A DNA stretch of 64,000 nucleotides from Rubripirellula reticaptiva (GTDB taxonomy: Bacteria > Planctomycetota > Planctomycetia > Pirellulales > Pirellulaceae). The notes under the pieces were generated by a model. The model saw only the letters and a list, made by a program, of their open reading frames with translations. It was not told the DNA's origin and ran no database searches. Location: positions 436,074 to 500,073 of the forward strand of contig NZ_SJPX01000006.1 of assembly GCF_007860175.1 (NCBI RefSeq), written 5' to 3'. Position numbers and translations under genes: made by a program. The stretch's first letter is position 1; each line of letters starts with the position of its first letter. Of the stretch, positions 27,121 to 35,117 are shown piece by piece.

Positions 27121-27323
27121 ATGATCATAAATGACTGCGGAAATTCCGTAGGTCTCTTAGCTCTCTATCATCATCAAACTGCATTACCCTTGCCCCTTCT
27201 TCGTCGCCAACGCCGAGCATCGTGATGTTCGACTAGTTGGTGACCTGCACCCAAAAAACTGGGCCAAGCAAAGTGGGGAAATCGGAGTAAAATCTAGTCG
27301 GCGTTTCCAAGGAGAAACCGCCG

Positions 27324-27592
27324 ATGAAGAAGTCGAAATTCACAGACCAGCAGATTGCCTTCGCGCTCAAGCAGGCCGAGACCGGAAACCGGAACACCGA
27401 CTGATGAGGTGTGCCGCGAGCTTGGGATTAGCCAGCAGACGTTCGACAGGTGGAAGAAAAGTTCGCTGGACTTGGCACCGAAGAACTTCGGCGTCTGAAG
27501 CAGCTTGAAGAGGAGAATAAGCGATTGAAGTCGTTAGTAGCGGACTTGAGCTTGGACAACAGATCCTGCAGGATGTCCTGCCAAAAAAGCTC
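27324..27592 (+). pseudogene. IS3-family OrfA (helix-turn-helix), multiply frameshifted
   Basis: ATG 27324 begins MKKSKFTDQQIAFALKQAET, the standard OrfA start, but reaches stop codons after NRNTD. The protein continues in other frames as EVCRELGISQQTFDRWKK, then FAGLGTEELRRLKQLEEENK with the leucine-zipper-like segment RLKSLVADLSLD, and a further shift to ILQDVL. At least three indels are needed, so it is inactive. Confidence 0.85.
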
Positions 27593-28205
27593 TGAGGCCT
27601 GCTCGCCTTCGTGAATGCGTCGGGGGAGCGAAGTCTTGTTACCGAATTAGCGAGCGTCGAGCTTGCGGTTTAGTTGGCTTGGCTCGCTCGAGTCATCGCT
27701 ACCAGTCCACGAAGGATGATCAGGCCGCACTACGAATGCGTTTGAAAGAACTCGCCGCCACCAGAGTCCACTACGGCTATCGGCGATTGCATATTTTGCT
27801 TCGCCGCGAAGGTTGGGATGTCTCGGACAGCGGATGCGAGGCAAAGACGTGGTCGCTGCACTAGAACGTCTTGCATGTGACCGCGCGTTGCCAAATTCGA
27901 TTCGCGTCGATAACGGCCCGGAGTTCACTTCGAAAGTTCTGGATCAATGGGCGTACGCCAACCGTGTGACGCTGGACTTTAGTAGGCCCGGAAAACCAAC
28001 GGATAACGCTTTCATCGAATCGTTCAACGGAAGCGTCCGAGCCGAATGTCTCAACGAAAATTGGTTCTTGTCGCTCGGGCGACGCAAAGGAGAAGATCGA
28101 AGCTTGGCGAGTTGACTACAACGAACATCGACCCCACAGCGCGCTGGGCAACCTGGCCCCCAAAGATTTCGCTTCATCTGGCCGGGCTAGCCCGGCCAGA
28201 TGAAG
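27590..28205 (+). pseudogene. IS3-family OrfB integrase-core transposase, deleted and frameshifted
   Basis: Readable pieces: ARLRECVGGAKSCYRISERR and VHYGYRRLHILLRREGW (the HTH_21 region), then a jump to KDVVAALERLACDRALPNS with the second DDE Asp in IRVDNGPEFTSKVLDQWA and the Glu in [20 protein letters not shown], then [19 protein letters not shown] in another frame. The segment normally between REGW and the first catalytic Asp is missing, along with that Asp. Inactive relic. Confidence 0.85.
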
Positions 28206-28206
28206 C
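28171..28206. repeat. 36-base perfect palindrome at the end of IS3 orfB
   Basis: GCTTCATCTGGCCGGGCT is followed at once by its exact reverse complement, with no loop. A run of five T follows at 28211-28215, so in plus-strand RNA it would be a strong terminator. It overlaps the last codons and TGA of orfB ([13 protein letters not shown]). Confidence 0.85.
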
Positions 28207-28324
28207 CCGGTTTTTCTCACTGTGCTTGATACCGAAAAGGGGAGCAGGTCAGTTAGGCATGAACCATTTCTTTATCGACGAATCGTAAAGAGACGGGAAG
28301 GCACCTCTCCTGCCAAAGCTCGAC

Positions 28325-29716
28325 TTAGTGCGTGGCTGAATTCGGTTCTTGCCCAACCGTCAAAGCCTCCGCACCAATCAATCGCCGAGCGAGCGTGCCA
28401 ACGGTCAAGCCTTGAACAATGATCGAGAAGACAACGACGCCATACGTCACCGTAAGAAATAGGTCGCGATTCATATTCGCGGTCAACTGAAGAGCTAGCG
28501 CGATTGAAATGCCGCCTCGTAGACCGCCCCAGGTCATGATCGGGAGCGTATGCGGAACAAAATCGAGGCGTTTGGAAAAGAAACGCACGGGCGCGAGTAA
28601 TGACATATATCGCGAGGCCAAGACCAATAGAATTGCAATCAACGATGCGTACACGTACGCTGGCTCTACCTTCAAAACGAGGACTTCGAGTCCAATCAGC
28701 ACGAACAAGATCGCGTTGAGCAGGACGTCCAGCATTTCCCAGAATCGGTCGACATACTGCTCCGTCTGTTTCGACATCGCAGTTCCTCGCATGGTGTCGT
28801 TACCGACAATCAATCCAGCGACGACTATCGCCAGCGGAGCGGACAGGTGCAAGTATGAGGCCAGCGAGTATCCACCCATCACGCAGGCCAGCGTCATCAT
28901 CACTTCAATTTCGTAGTCATCAATGGATCGCAGAGATAGGTAGGTGATCGTTCCTAAGACAAGGCCCAGGAATATGCCGCCAAGAACCTCGACACCAAAA
29001 AGCTTTGCAATGTCTTGCAAGGTCGTTTTCCCGTTTGTGTCTTCTTTCGTCGTGGTTTCATTCGACGCACTGCCAACCGCTACGGAATCTTGAACGTCCG
29101 CTGAATGGATTTCTAGATCCGGTCCCGCGTTATCGGGCTGTTGCCCACCGGCAGCGATGCTGAAGATTGTCAGGAACACGACAACGCCCACACCATCGTT
29201 GAATAGCGACTCGCCAACAATCTTTGTTTCCAGCTTCTTCGGCACATTCGCTTGTTTCAGAATCCCCAACACGGCGATCGGGTCAGTGGGGGAAATAAGT
29301 GCCCCAAATAGCAGGCAGTGAATAAACAGCACATCCAAACCCAGCCAGCTGAACGCAAAATAAGTTGAAACACCAACCAAAACAGTCGACGCCAACACGC
29401 CAATCGTCGAAAAAAGCAACACAGGCCAACGCTGGACCTTCAACTGGTCAAAGTTTGTGTGCATCGCGCCGGCAAACAACAAAAAACCGAGCATGACCTC
29501 GAGCAACACTTCTTGAAAGTCGATGTAGCCCATGAATGTCTGAGCCGCGTCAAGAACTCGGCTATCAACGGCTGAACTTGCCAGCAGCAAAAGCGTGAAT
29601 GCGATCGCGATCACCATCAACCCAATCGTATTGGGAAGCTTCAGAAACCTTGCATTGACAAATCCGAAAACAGCGGCGAGCGTGATGATGATCGAAGCGA
29701 CTGCGAACCAGTCCAT
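28325..29716 (-). CDS. Na+/H+ antiporter, CPA1 (NhaP-like) family
   Basis: 463 residues with about 12 hydrophobic segments. The key CPA1 block GALISPTDPIAVLGILKQ (Asp of the ion site) and ESLFNDGVGVVVFL (the second conserved Asp region) are intact; TWGGLRGGISIALALQL near residue 400 is the conserved Arg-containing helix. A hydrophilic loop of about 40 residues (QQPDNAGPDLEIHSADVQDS...) interrupts the middle. It exchanges Na+ (or K+) for H+ at the cytoplasmic membrane for pH and salt tolerance. Single-gene unit; no sigma-54 site was seen upstream. It lies just right of the IS3 relic. Confidence 0.93.
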   Translation of the reverse strand: MDWFAVASIIITLAAVFGFVNARFLKLPNTIGLMVIAIAFTLLLLASSAVDSRVLDAAQTFMGYIDFQEVLLEVMLGFLLFAGAMHTNFDQLKVQRWPVLLFSTIGVLASTVLVGVSTYFAFSWLGLDVLFIHCLLFGALISPTDPIAVLGILKQANVPKKLETKIVGESLFNDGVGVVVFLTIFSIAAGGQQPDNAGPDLEIHSADVQDSVAVGSASNETTTKEDTNGKTTLQDIAKLFGVEVLGGIFLGLVLGTITYLSLRSIDDYEIEVMMTLACVMGGYSLASYLHLSAPLAIVVAGLIVGNDTMRGTAMSKQTEQYVDRFWEMLDVLLNAILFVLIGLEVLVLKVEPAYVYASLIAILLVLASRYMSLLAPVRFFSKRLDFVPHTLPIMTWGGLRGGISIALALQLTANMNRDLFLTVTYGVVVFSIIVQGLTVGTLARRLIGAEALTVGQEPNSATH

Positions 29717-30396
29717 TGCTAACTCAAATCAGTATGGAAGTGATGATTGATTGGAAAGACGTGTGCAATTTAGCCGATCACTGATAGATCGCAAATGCTC
29801 TGTTTAGATACAAGCTGAAAGCTCTTCTCGACGTCGAACTGTCGAAATCGTCATTGCCGGAATAGATTGCCCGCATTTCTTTTGAAACGCAATCGTCAAT
29901 CGATGCGTTGCCGCGAACTCGAGGTCGTTGATGAGAATGAGTTAGCCTCAAAAACCGAACGAGTAGGCCTACACCTTTCAGTGTGTTGCCCAAAGACTTG
30001 TGCCGAACATCACCGTGACTTGTGCCGACCATCACCGTGATAGGCATGTCGGACCTAGATGAGAATTCGTGTTCGCCGCGCCGTACAACGCGTCTCGCGA
30101 TCGTGTGTTGTTGTGATCACCGAGGCAGGCGCTGACGACGCAGATGTTCGCCAGTTATGATCGGTTGGCGTTCCTGCCACAAATTAGGGCGTGCGGCAAA
30201 GTGATGATCTCATCAGACAAAGTTTGGATAACCAAGTAGCCAACCGTGACATCTGCATTGCGCGCGACGTCGATGTAAAGAAGGCTAGCTGTTTCGACCA
30301 TCCGCGTACCCACAGGCGGTCAATCTTTAATCACAGCGATTGTTGACCGGACGGATGTTTTGAGGACGAGTTAGATGATCATCCAATTCGTACCGG
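29717..30396. other. Intergenic spacer with a 22-base tandem duplication
   Basis: 680 bases between two leftward genes. The small open frame 29778-30047 is not recognised and contains the tandem repeat, so I do not call it. No promoter for the antiporter was identified. Confidence 0.4.
29995..30038. repeat. Tandem duplication, 22-base unit x2
   Basis: GACTTGTGCCGAACATCACC (first 20 bases of unit 1, 29995-30016) is repeated at 30017-30038 with a single A-to-C change. Its role is unknown. Confidence 0.8.
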
Positions 30397-31227
30397 TCAA
30401 GCCGTTGAGACCGCCGGATCCTGCGAAGATGGAAGTTGGCTGCCTAATGAAGTCGCCCAGACATTCTTCTCTAGCATTGCGGCAGTGCCGGTTAGAGTAG
30501 AGAAAGCTACGTCTGCGGCATCGCGTCCAACGCCGATGCGAACCAAACCGAGCGTCGATGCCAAACGTGTTGGATCAAACAAGTACCAGTGGCCATCCAG
30601 AAATGCCTCCATAAATCCGTGGTAGTCCGGCGGCTGCAAATCAACTGCGTATCCGGACACGTAACGAGCCGGAATGCCGATGCCTCGGCACAAAGTGATC
30701 GCTAGGTGAGCATAGTCGCGGCAGACACCAGTCCGTTGCAGCAGCACGTCAGATGCGGTCGTCGTCGCAGTTGTGCTTCCAGGCGAATATTCGAGGTGAC
30801 GATTGACCCAATCGCAAATGGCTTGGACTCGGCCGAAGCCTGGATCGAGTTGGCCAAATTCTTCGAACGCGAATCTAGCCAACAAATCGCTTTCGCAATA
30901 TCGACTTGGGTTCATGTACGTCAGAACTTCAGGCGGCATCTGGGCTGCTTCGGATTCACCAACATCACGTGGGCGTTCGATCTCTGGGGTTAGTTCTGCC
31001 GTCGCCTGATAGGCAATCGACAATTGACATGGCTGAACGACTAGCCGGTGCAGCCGATTGCCTTCCAAGCCGACCTGGCATTGCTCGACGTCGATCTGTG
31101 GATCAAATGTCAAACTTTCGTCGCTTAGCACTTGGTGCTGCGTGGATGCCGCAGCGATCTTGAGCAGAAAGATCGTAGGTTGACGAACTTGATAGACGAG
31201 TTTGCTACCGATCTGAATTTTTGTCAT
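30397..31227 (-). CDS. Transglutaminase-like cysteine protease family protein
   Basis: 276 residues. A beta-rich N-terminal half (about 1-130) precedes the transglutaminase core: Cys in QRTGVCRDYAHLAITLCR, His in PDYHGFMEAF and Asp in HWYLFDPTRLAS make the catalytic triad, with RGIGIPARYVSGYAV between. Bacterial members are thought to be proteases or peptide/amide-cleaving enzymes. It follows the Anbu-type gene by 74 bases on the same strand, the known partnership of these families (usually with alpha-E and ATP-grasp proteins, which are not seen here). Cytoplasmic, no signal peptide. Confidence 0.9.
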   Translation of the reverse strand: MTKIQIGSKLVYQVRQPTIFLLKIAAASTQHQVLSDESLTFDPQIDVEQCQVGLEGNRLHRLVVQPCQLSIAYQATAELTPEIERPRDVGESEAAQMPPEVLTYMNPSRYCESDLLARFAFEEFGQLDPGFGRVQAICDWVNRHLEYSPGSTTATTTASDVLLQRTGVCRDYAHLAITLCRGIGIPARYVSGYAVDLQPPDYHGFMEAFLDGHWYLFDPTRLASTLGLVRIGVGRDAADVAFSTLTGTAAMLEKNVWATSLGSQLPSSQDPAVSTA

Positions 31228-31301
31228 GGAAAGTCCTTTGAAGTGGCGAAAACCTTCGGTCTGCGATCGGGAAAACCGCAGGTTGGAGTCATGCGCCTCG
31301 A

Positions 31302-32030
31302 TTATTGCTGGTAGTCATTGAGAAGTGGTGATGCCCATTGCATGGGCAAATTGTGAACGGAATCGGATAATGACCTGTTCCAGTTCGAAATGGTTTCCGC
31401 CAAGTCGGCTTCCGTGTAACGATGAAAGCGTGGCGATGAATCATTGTTGCCAAGTACGGCCACGTCGATCGGGTAATCCACGTCCGTCACGCTTGTCCGA
31501 GTTGCATCGAAGGCCAGTAATGCTAGCGCGATGGCCGAGGACAGCGGTGTATCGCTGGTCAACAAACGATCAAGTATCGGTTTACCGTAATAAGTGCGGC
31601 CGATAATGAAGTAGGGCGAATCGATAGCAACCTCAACCCAGTTACCTTCGGGATAGACGTAAAACATTTGCGGTTTCTCGTCGGCCGGAAGTCTTCCGCC
31701 GATGATCGCATGCAGGTTAAATGTGTGATTAGTGGCCGCAAGGGCTGGTCCATCTTCGGCCTTCACTCGCCGCAACTGGTCGCCAAACAGGTTCGTGAAT
31801 TGATACAAACGATCACGTACGACATCCTCACCGCGAAGAGCTTCATCGACGTAGGTAAGCGTTTTGTCGCGAACCGAGCGAAGCCCGCTGGTCATCGTGA
31901 ACAATGCCTGGCCTGCATGCTGAAATTCCGCGAGCTTTCGCTTGTTGACTTGCTCACTGCCGCGAACGATCCGCGTGTCGGCAAGCGCCACGATTCCTTC
32001 ATTCACTTTGATACCGACACAGAAAGTCAT
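31302..32030 (-). CDS. Anbu-type proteasome-related protease (ancestral beta subunit)
   Basis: 242 residues from ATG 32028-32030, chosen because the product then starts M-TFCVGIKVNEGIVALADTR, placing the catalytic Thr directly after Met as in the family; the upstream Met (32045) would bury it. Thr1, Asp17 (ALADTR) and a Lys at about 31 (NKRKLAEF) are at the expected N-terminal nucleophile positions. The body (LFTMTSGLRSVRDKTL, YPEGNWVEVAIDSPYFIIGRTYYGKPILDR) is characteristic. Anbu forms rings or helices; its physiological substrates are unknown. Forms a two-gene unit with the transglutaminase. A moderate sigma-54-like site lies at 32145-32160. Confidence 0.9.
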   Translation of the reverse strand: MTFCVGIKVNEGIVALADTRIVRGSEQVNKRKLAEFQHAGQALFTMTSGLRSVRDKTLTYVDEALRGEDVVRDRLYQFTNLFGDQLRRVKAEDGPALAATNHTFNLHAIIGGRLPADEKPQMFYVYPEGNWVEVAIDSPYFIIGRTYYGKPILDRLLTSDTPLSSAIALALLAFDATRTSVTDVDYPIDVAVLGNNDSSPRFHRYTEADLAETISNWNRSLSDSVHNLPMQWASPLLNDYQQ

Positions 32031-32144
32031 AAGTGTGATTCGCAAGGTAGATGGTTGCTGAACATTTCGTTAACGTCGCAAGTGCCCTGGCGACGCCAAT
32101 ATCGTAGCGGTTGGTGGCGAGATTGTTGAAGTGGCAACCAGCGA

Positions 32145-32160
32145 TGCACATCCCGCGCCA
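32145..32160 (-). promoter_or_regulatory. Possible sigma-54-type promoter of Anbu/transglutaminase
   Basis: Minus strand TGGCGCGGGATGTGCA: GG and GC 10 bases apart, but the -12 block is GTGC. It lies 116 bases before the Anbu start, further than the stronger sites. Confidence 0.4.
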
Positions 32161-32201
32161 AACCCTGCGGCTACCTGCCAATTCGCCAATTTCCGATCCG
32201 T

Positions 32202-32224
32202 TGTAGGCTGGAAGCCTGTGCCAC
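32202..32224. repeat. Half of a dispersed palindromic repeat
   Basis: TAGGCTGGAAGCCTGTGCCA resembles one arm of the repeat family (CAGGCTGGAAGCCTACGCCAC), with no second arm nearby. It is a solitary arm between Anbu and the membrane protein gene. Confidence 0.5.
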
Positions 32225-32229
32225 GGATG

Positions 32230-33588
32230 CTAAATCTCTTCGTCGACGAAGATCACGTGGCGGAAGTAGTTCTGTGACTCGAAACTTGCACCGAGGGCTC
32301 CGATCAGCAGTCCGACCGAACCGCTAAAACCGGCCATTTGAAGATAGTCCCAGACCTCGATGTCGCGACTGGACAAGTCCGACGATTCCGCCCAACTTGC
32401 AATCAACGGGCGATCAAACAACAGCGAACTGACAACGATGCTTAGCATAAACAGCGACAACCAAGTTACGGTCATCCCGGTTAGCACGATACCCAAAGCA
32501 GACGCCGATGTAACGACGGTCTGCTCGCTGCGATTGCTGTTCCGGCGGATCAGTAGTTGTTGCCGGACAATCACATACAGCGTGGTTGCAATCAAGGATG
32601 TGGCCGCCAGAGCCCAGACTCGGAATAACGGCTGAGATAAAGCCAAATCCCAGGACTCGGCGGTCATTAACAAAATCGTGACGGTAGAGACCGACGCTAA
32701 AGTTAGCCGACTGAGTCGTCGAGGAAACTGCCACGGACGAGCTGCCCAAATCGCTTCGGCGATTTCGCGTCGGTTGATCCACACGGCACGAATGATAAAC
32801 ACGGGATAACTCATGCTCTTCCCGCTGCCTTCCTCCAAACGTTGGTCGGCTATCTCGCTGAGAGCCTCGGTTTGGCGAGCAATCTGATCATCATCCAGCT
32901 CGGTCATATCGTCCAAATCTTCTGCCAAGGCGGGATGAAACAGCAAATGATTCGGTCGTGTGTCGCGAGAAAGACCGAGCAAGTGACCGAGACAGTGTTG
33001 CATCAATCGAGATACGCGCAATGCAATCCGGTCGACGCGTTCATTCTCAACCGTCTCGGCCCCACCGGCTTGCGGATCTACGAGCGACATCGAAATTACC
33101 GCAGAATCGAGCGGGCGACTGATCGCAGCGAAACAAAACGGCGAATAGATACCGATCAGCTCGGATGCCGTGATAACGAACACGAAGTCCCAATGTTTTG
33201 CATCGCGGTCCTCCGCGGCTTGCTGCAACAGCACACTCGGTTCGACCCGGCTGCCCTCTGTCAACTCTGGTCGTTTAATCGCACGAAAACGAAACGCAAA
33301 GTTTGGGAAACACTTTTCCAACGCCAGTTGCGTCTTCGTGATCGCCATATGCAATGCATCGCGGTCAACTTTATCGAGTGGTCCCGCGACGATGAGGCCA
33401 ATTTCGATCTCCGTTGATGCTGCTTCGGTCACAGGCGGTAGCTCCCTCACTGAGTGTTGCTTTACAGCAGTCGTTCTACGCACTTTGCGTTCCATCGACT
33501 TGACGCAGGCATCGAGAGTGGCATGGGCGTATCCGCAAACCGGAAGCCCGCGGCACATTTTTGGACAGCGCGGATGATTTTCAACCAT
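32230..33588 (-). CDS. Membrane protein with zincin-like motif lacking the catalytic Glu
   Basis: 452 residues if it starts at 33588, 421 if it starts at the ATG 33493-33495 (MERKVRRTT), which I prefer because the longer leader is Cys-rich and lies across a possible promoter. The soluble N-terminal half contains SRLMQHCLGHLLGLSRDT, which lines up with the HExxHxxG zinc site of archaemetzincin-type proteases (usually HELGHTLGL) but with Cys where the catalytic Glu should be. The C-terminal half has about four hydrophobic helices (LTLASVSTVTILLM, LFRVWALAATSLIATTLYVIV, LGIVLTGMTVTWLSLFMLSIVVSSLL, GFSGSVGLLIGALGA). I do not recognise the whole architecture; a zinc-binding, non-proteolytic membrane protein is plausible. 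Divergent from the DUF4235 gene. Confidence 0.6.
   Translation of the reverse strand: MVENHPRCPKMCRGLPVCGYAHATLDACVKSMERKVRRTTAVKQHSVRELPPVTEAASTEIEIGLIVAGPLDKVDRDALHMAITKTQLALEKCFPNFAFRFRAIKRPELTEGSRVEPSVLLQQAAEDRDAKHWDFVFVITASELIGIYSPFCFAAISRPLDSAVISMSLVDPQAGGAETVENERVDRIALRVSRLMQHCLGHLLGLSRDTRPNHLLFHPALAEDLDDMTELDDDQIARQTEALSEIADQRLEEGSGKSMSYPVFIIRAVWINRREIAEAIWAARPWQFPRRLSRLTLASVSTVTILLMTAESWDLALSQPLFRVWALAATSLIATTLYVIVRQQLLIRRNSNRSEQTVVTSASALGIVLTGMTVTWLSLFMLSIVVSSLLFDRPLIASWAESSDLSSRDIEVWDYLQMAGFSGSVGLLIGALGASFESQNYFRHVIFVDEEI
33534..33549 (-). promoter_or_regulatory. Possible weak sigma-54-type site
   Basis: Minus strand GGGCTTCCGGTTTGCG: GG and GC 10 bases apart and TTGC present, 39 bases before the ATG at 33495. 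It partly resembles the GGCTTCC of the dispersed repeats, so chance or repeat origin is possible. Confidence 0.3.
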
Positions 33589-33649
33589 CGCAAAATGTTT
33601 TAGTACTGTTTCAAACCTGAAGCGATGTGTTTGCTCTACGTTACGAGCT

Positions 33650-33665
33650 TGGCATGCGACTTGCG
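33650..33665 (+). promoter_or_regulatory. Sigma-54 (-24/-12) promoter of DUF4235 gene
   Basis: TGGCATGCGACTTGCG, a full TGGC-N7-TTGC match with 10 bases between GG and GC. The -12 GC is 48 bases before ATG 33712; this also argues against the upstream start at 33625, which would lie in front of the promoter. Confidence 0.8.
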
Positions 33666-33711
33666 ACTTTGCCGCGACACTTTACGAAAGGTACTCACCG
33701 AAGGCAAAGAA

Positions 33712-34050
33712 ATGATCGAGGAACTTAGTGACAGGTACGCAGATATTCGCAACGGGCGATACGATTCTCCCCTCAGAGACGAACCAAATGGAACCAATGA
33801 CGGTGTCGCCCCCATGGAAAACATGTTGGCATTTGCTGTCGCAGCGGGCACGGCACTGGTTGCTCGCGAATTGCTGAAGGGTGGCTGGCGGGCTGCATTA
33901 GGAAGTGAGCCACCGAGGAACCCCGCTTCACACGAAGTGGATTGGCGCGATGCAATGCTCTGGGGCGTGATGTCGGGAGCGATTGTTGGTGCAGCCCGAA
34001 TCGCTTCCCGCCGCGCGACGTCGTCGGCGTACAACCGGTTTCGAAATTAG
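33712..34050 (+). CDS. DUF4235-like small membrane protein
   Basis: 112 residues from ATG 33712 (AAGG 8-11 bases upstream). A polar, acidic N-terminus (MIEELSDRYADIRNGRYDSP) precedes two hydrophobic segments: MLAFAVAAGTALVAREL and WRDAMLWGVMSGAIVGAARI followed by a basic tail (ASRRATSSAYNRFRN). The second block with W-R-D-A and GAIVGAARIxxRR is typical of DUF4235. Function unknown; family members commonly occur among general stress genes. Its own sigma-54-type promoter supports stress control here. Confidence 0.8.
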   Translation: MIEELSDRYADIRNGRYDSPLRDEPNGTNDGVAPMENMLAFAVAAGTALVARELLKGGWRAALGSEPPRNPASHEVDWRDAMLWGVMSGAIVGAARIASRRATSSAYNRFRN

Positions 34051-34542
34051 CGGCTAGCGGTTCAGGTTTTCATCCGCCATCAACCACCCGCTGGTACCGT
34101 CGTGATACTGGAACGGTTTCGCGGACGCCGACTCAATGCCGGGCCCTCCTCGAGCGATAGATTGTAGTGATGCAGATCCGGCTCCGGCAAACAATTGTCC
34201 ATGTCATGTATCGAGTATTGACTATCGGCGATTTCGGATCCACCTTTTCGTAGGGTAGCTTTTGCGAGTGCGGAATCTATAAAGCCACGATGATCTTCCT
34301 AGTGAACCGAAGACATCTTCATGTTTGAAGGATTCGCGGTCGCCTTGAGCGGTGGTCGATCACCGATGCAGTCAGGCACGGTTCAGTCAGGCACGGTTCA
34401 GTTGAGAAAACGAAGTGGTCGAACTGGCTAATGCGAAAAAGCTCGCTTTCATTCTCGCGAGTTTTGTTAAGGGAAGTAGTTGTACGGGATCTTTCGACTG
34501 ATCCGAGTGACGTCCGATGCGGTTCTTCAGCAAGAAGAACTT
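34051..34542. other. Intergenic spacer with a short tandem duplication
   Basis: Roughly 490 bases without a supported gene. The leftward frame 34319-34573 includes the tandem repeat and the promoter of the next gene and is not called. Confidence 0.4.
34369..34398. repeat. Tandem duplication, 15-base unit x2
   Basis: CAGTCAGGCACGGTT occurs twice in direct succession, followed by a third partial copy (CAGTTG). It may be slippage; no role can be assigned. Confidence 0.8.
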
Positions 34543-34558
34543 TGGCATGGAATCTGCG
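34543..34558 (+). promoter_or_regulatory. Sigma-54 (-24/-12) type promoter of flavin stress-protein operon
   Basis: TGGCATGGAATCTGCG: GG and GC are 10 bases apart, with -24 block TGGCATG and -12 block CTGC. It lies 45 bases before ATG 34602. Confidence 0.65.
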
Positions 34559-34601
34559 TCTTCGTTCCAGCAATCACAATCACGTACAAAGGGACTAACT
34601 G

Positions 34602-35084
34602 ATGGACATTCAAGAGAAACTAATCGATTTGATTCACGACTTTAGTACTGCCATGCTGGTGACGCGTAGCGACGATGGCTCGCTAGACGCTAGGCCAATG
34701 GCAGTAGCTCAAGCAGAAGATGACGGTAAAATCTGGTTTGTCACCGATCGCAGCTCGGGAAAAATCGCCGATTTGATGTTTGACTCGGAAGTTGCTGTGA
34801 CCATGCAAGGGTCAAGTAAATATGTTTCGCTCTCTGGCATCGCCCACCCTGTGGACGATCGCGTGAAGCTAGACGAACTTTGGAGCGAAGCTTGGAAGGT
34901 CTGGTTCCCAGAAGGGAAAGCGAGCGAATCGATTCTGCTCTTGATGGTCGAGCCAACGCGTGCTGAATACTGGGACAACTCAGGATTGACCGGAGTGAAA
35001 TATTTACTGAAAGCTGGAAAGGCCTATTTGCAAGGCGAGCGTCCATCGACCGATGCGTCCACGAACGCGTCGATTTCGCTGTAA
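34602..35084 (+). CDS. Pyridoxamine 5'-phosphate oxidase-like general stress protein
   Basis: 160 residues, split-barrel flavin-binding fold. TAMLVTRSDDGSLDARPMAV, KIWFVTDRSSGKIADLMFDSE, VAVTMQGSSKYVSLSGIAHPVDD and WFPEGKASESILLLMVEP match the general-stress PNPOx-like group (B. subtilis YdaG type), which bind FMN or F420-like cofactors; true PLP synthesis is unlikely. First gene of a rightward set with DUF4112 and the methyltransferase (spacing about 33-45 bases, then a 4-base overlap). The start has GGGACTAACTG upstream. Sigma-54-type promoter at 34543. Confidence 0.9.
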   Translation: MDIQEKLIDLIHDFSTAMLVTRSDDGSLDARPMAVAQAEDDGKIWFVTDRSSGKIADLMFDSEVAVTMQGSSKYVSLSGIAHPVDDRVKLDELWSEAWKVWFPEGKASESILLLMVEPTRAEYWDNSGLTGVKYLLKAGKAYLQGERPSTDASTNASISL

Positions 35085-35117
35085 GGTTTATCACGAACGT
35101 TTCCACGACCTCCTTCG

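Larger units (their letters stand above)
27241..28251 (+). mobile_element. Degenerate IS3-family element
   Basis: The left end TGACCTGCACCCAAAA (27241) and the right end (read inward, TGACCTGCTCCCC, ending 28251) are matching terminal inverted repeats. The span of 1011 bases is short for this group (about 1.2-1.3 kb), consistent with the internal deletion in orfB. No clear 3-4 bp target duplication is visible. Confidence 0.8.

Noticed and set aside
29778-30047. Leftward 89-residue open frame containing the 22-base tandem duplication.
   Set aside because: Not recognised and contains a duplicated segment; more likely non-coding.
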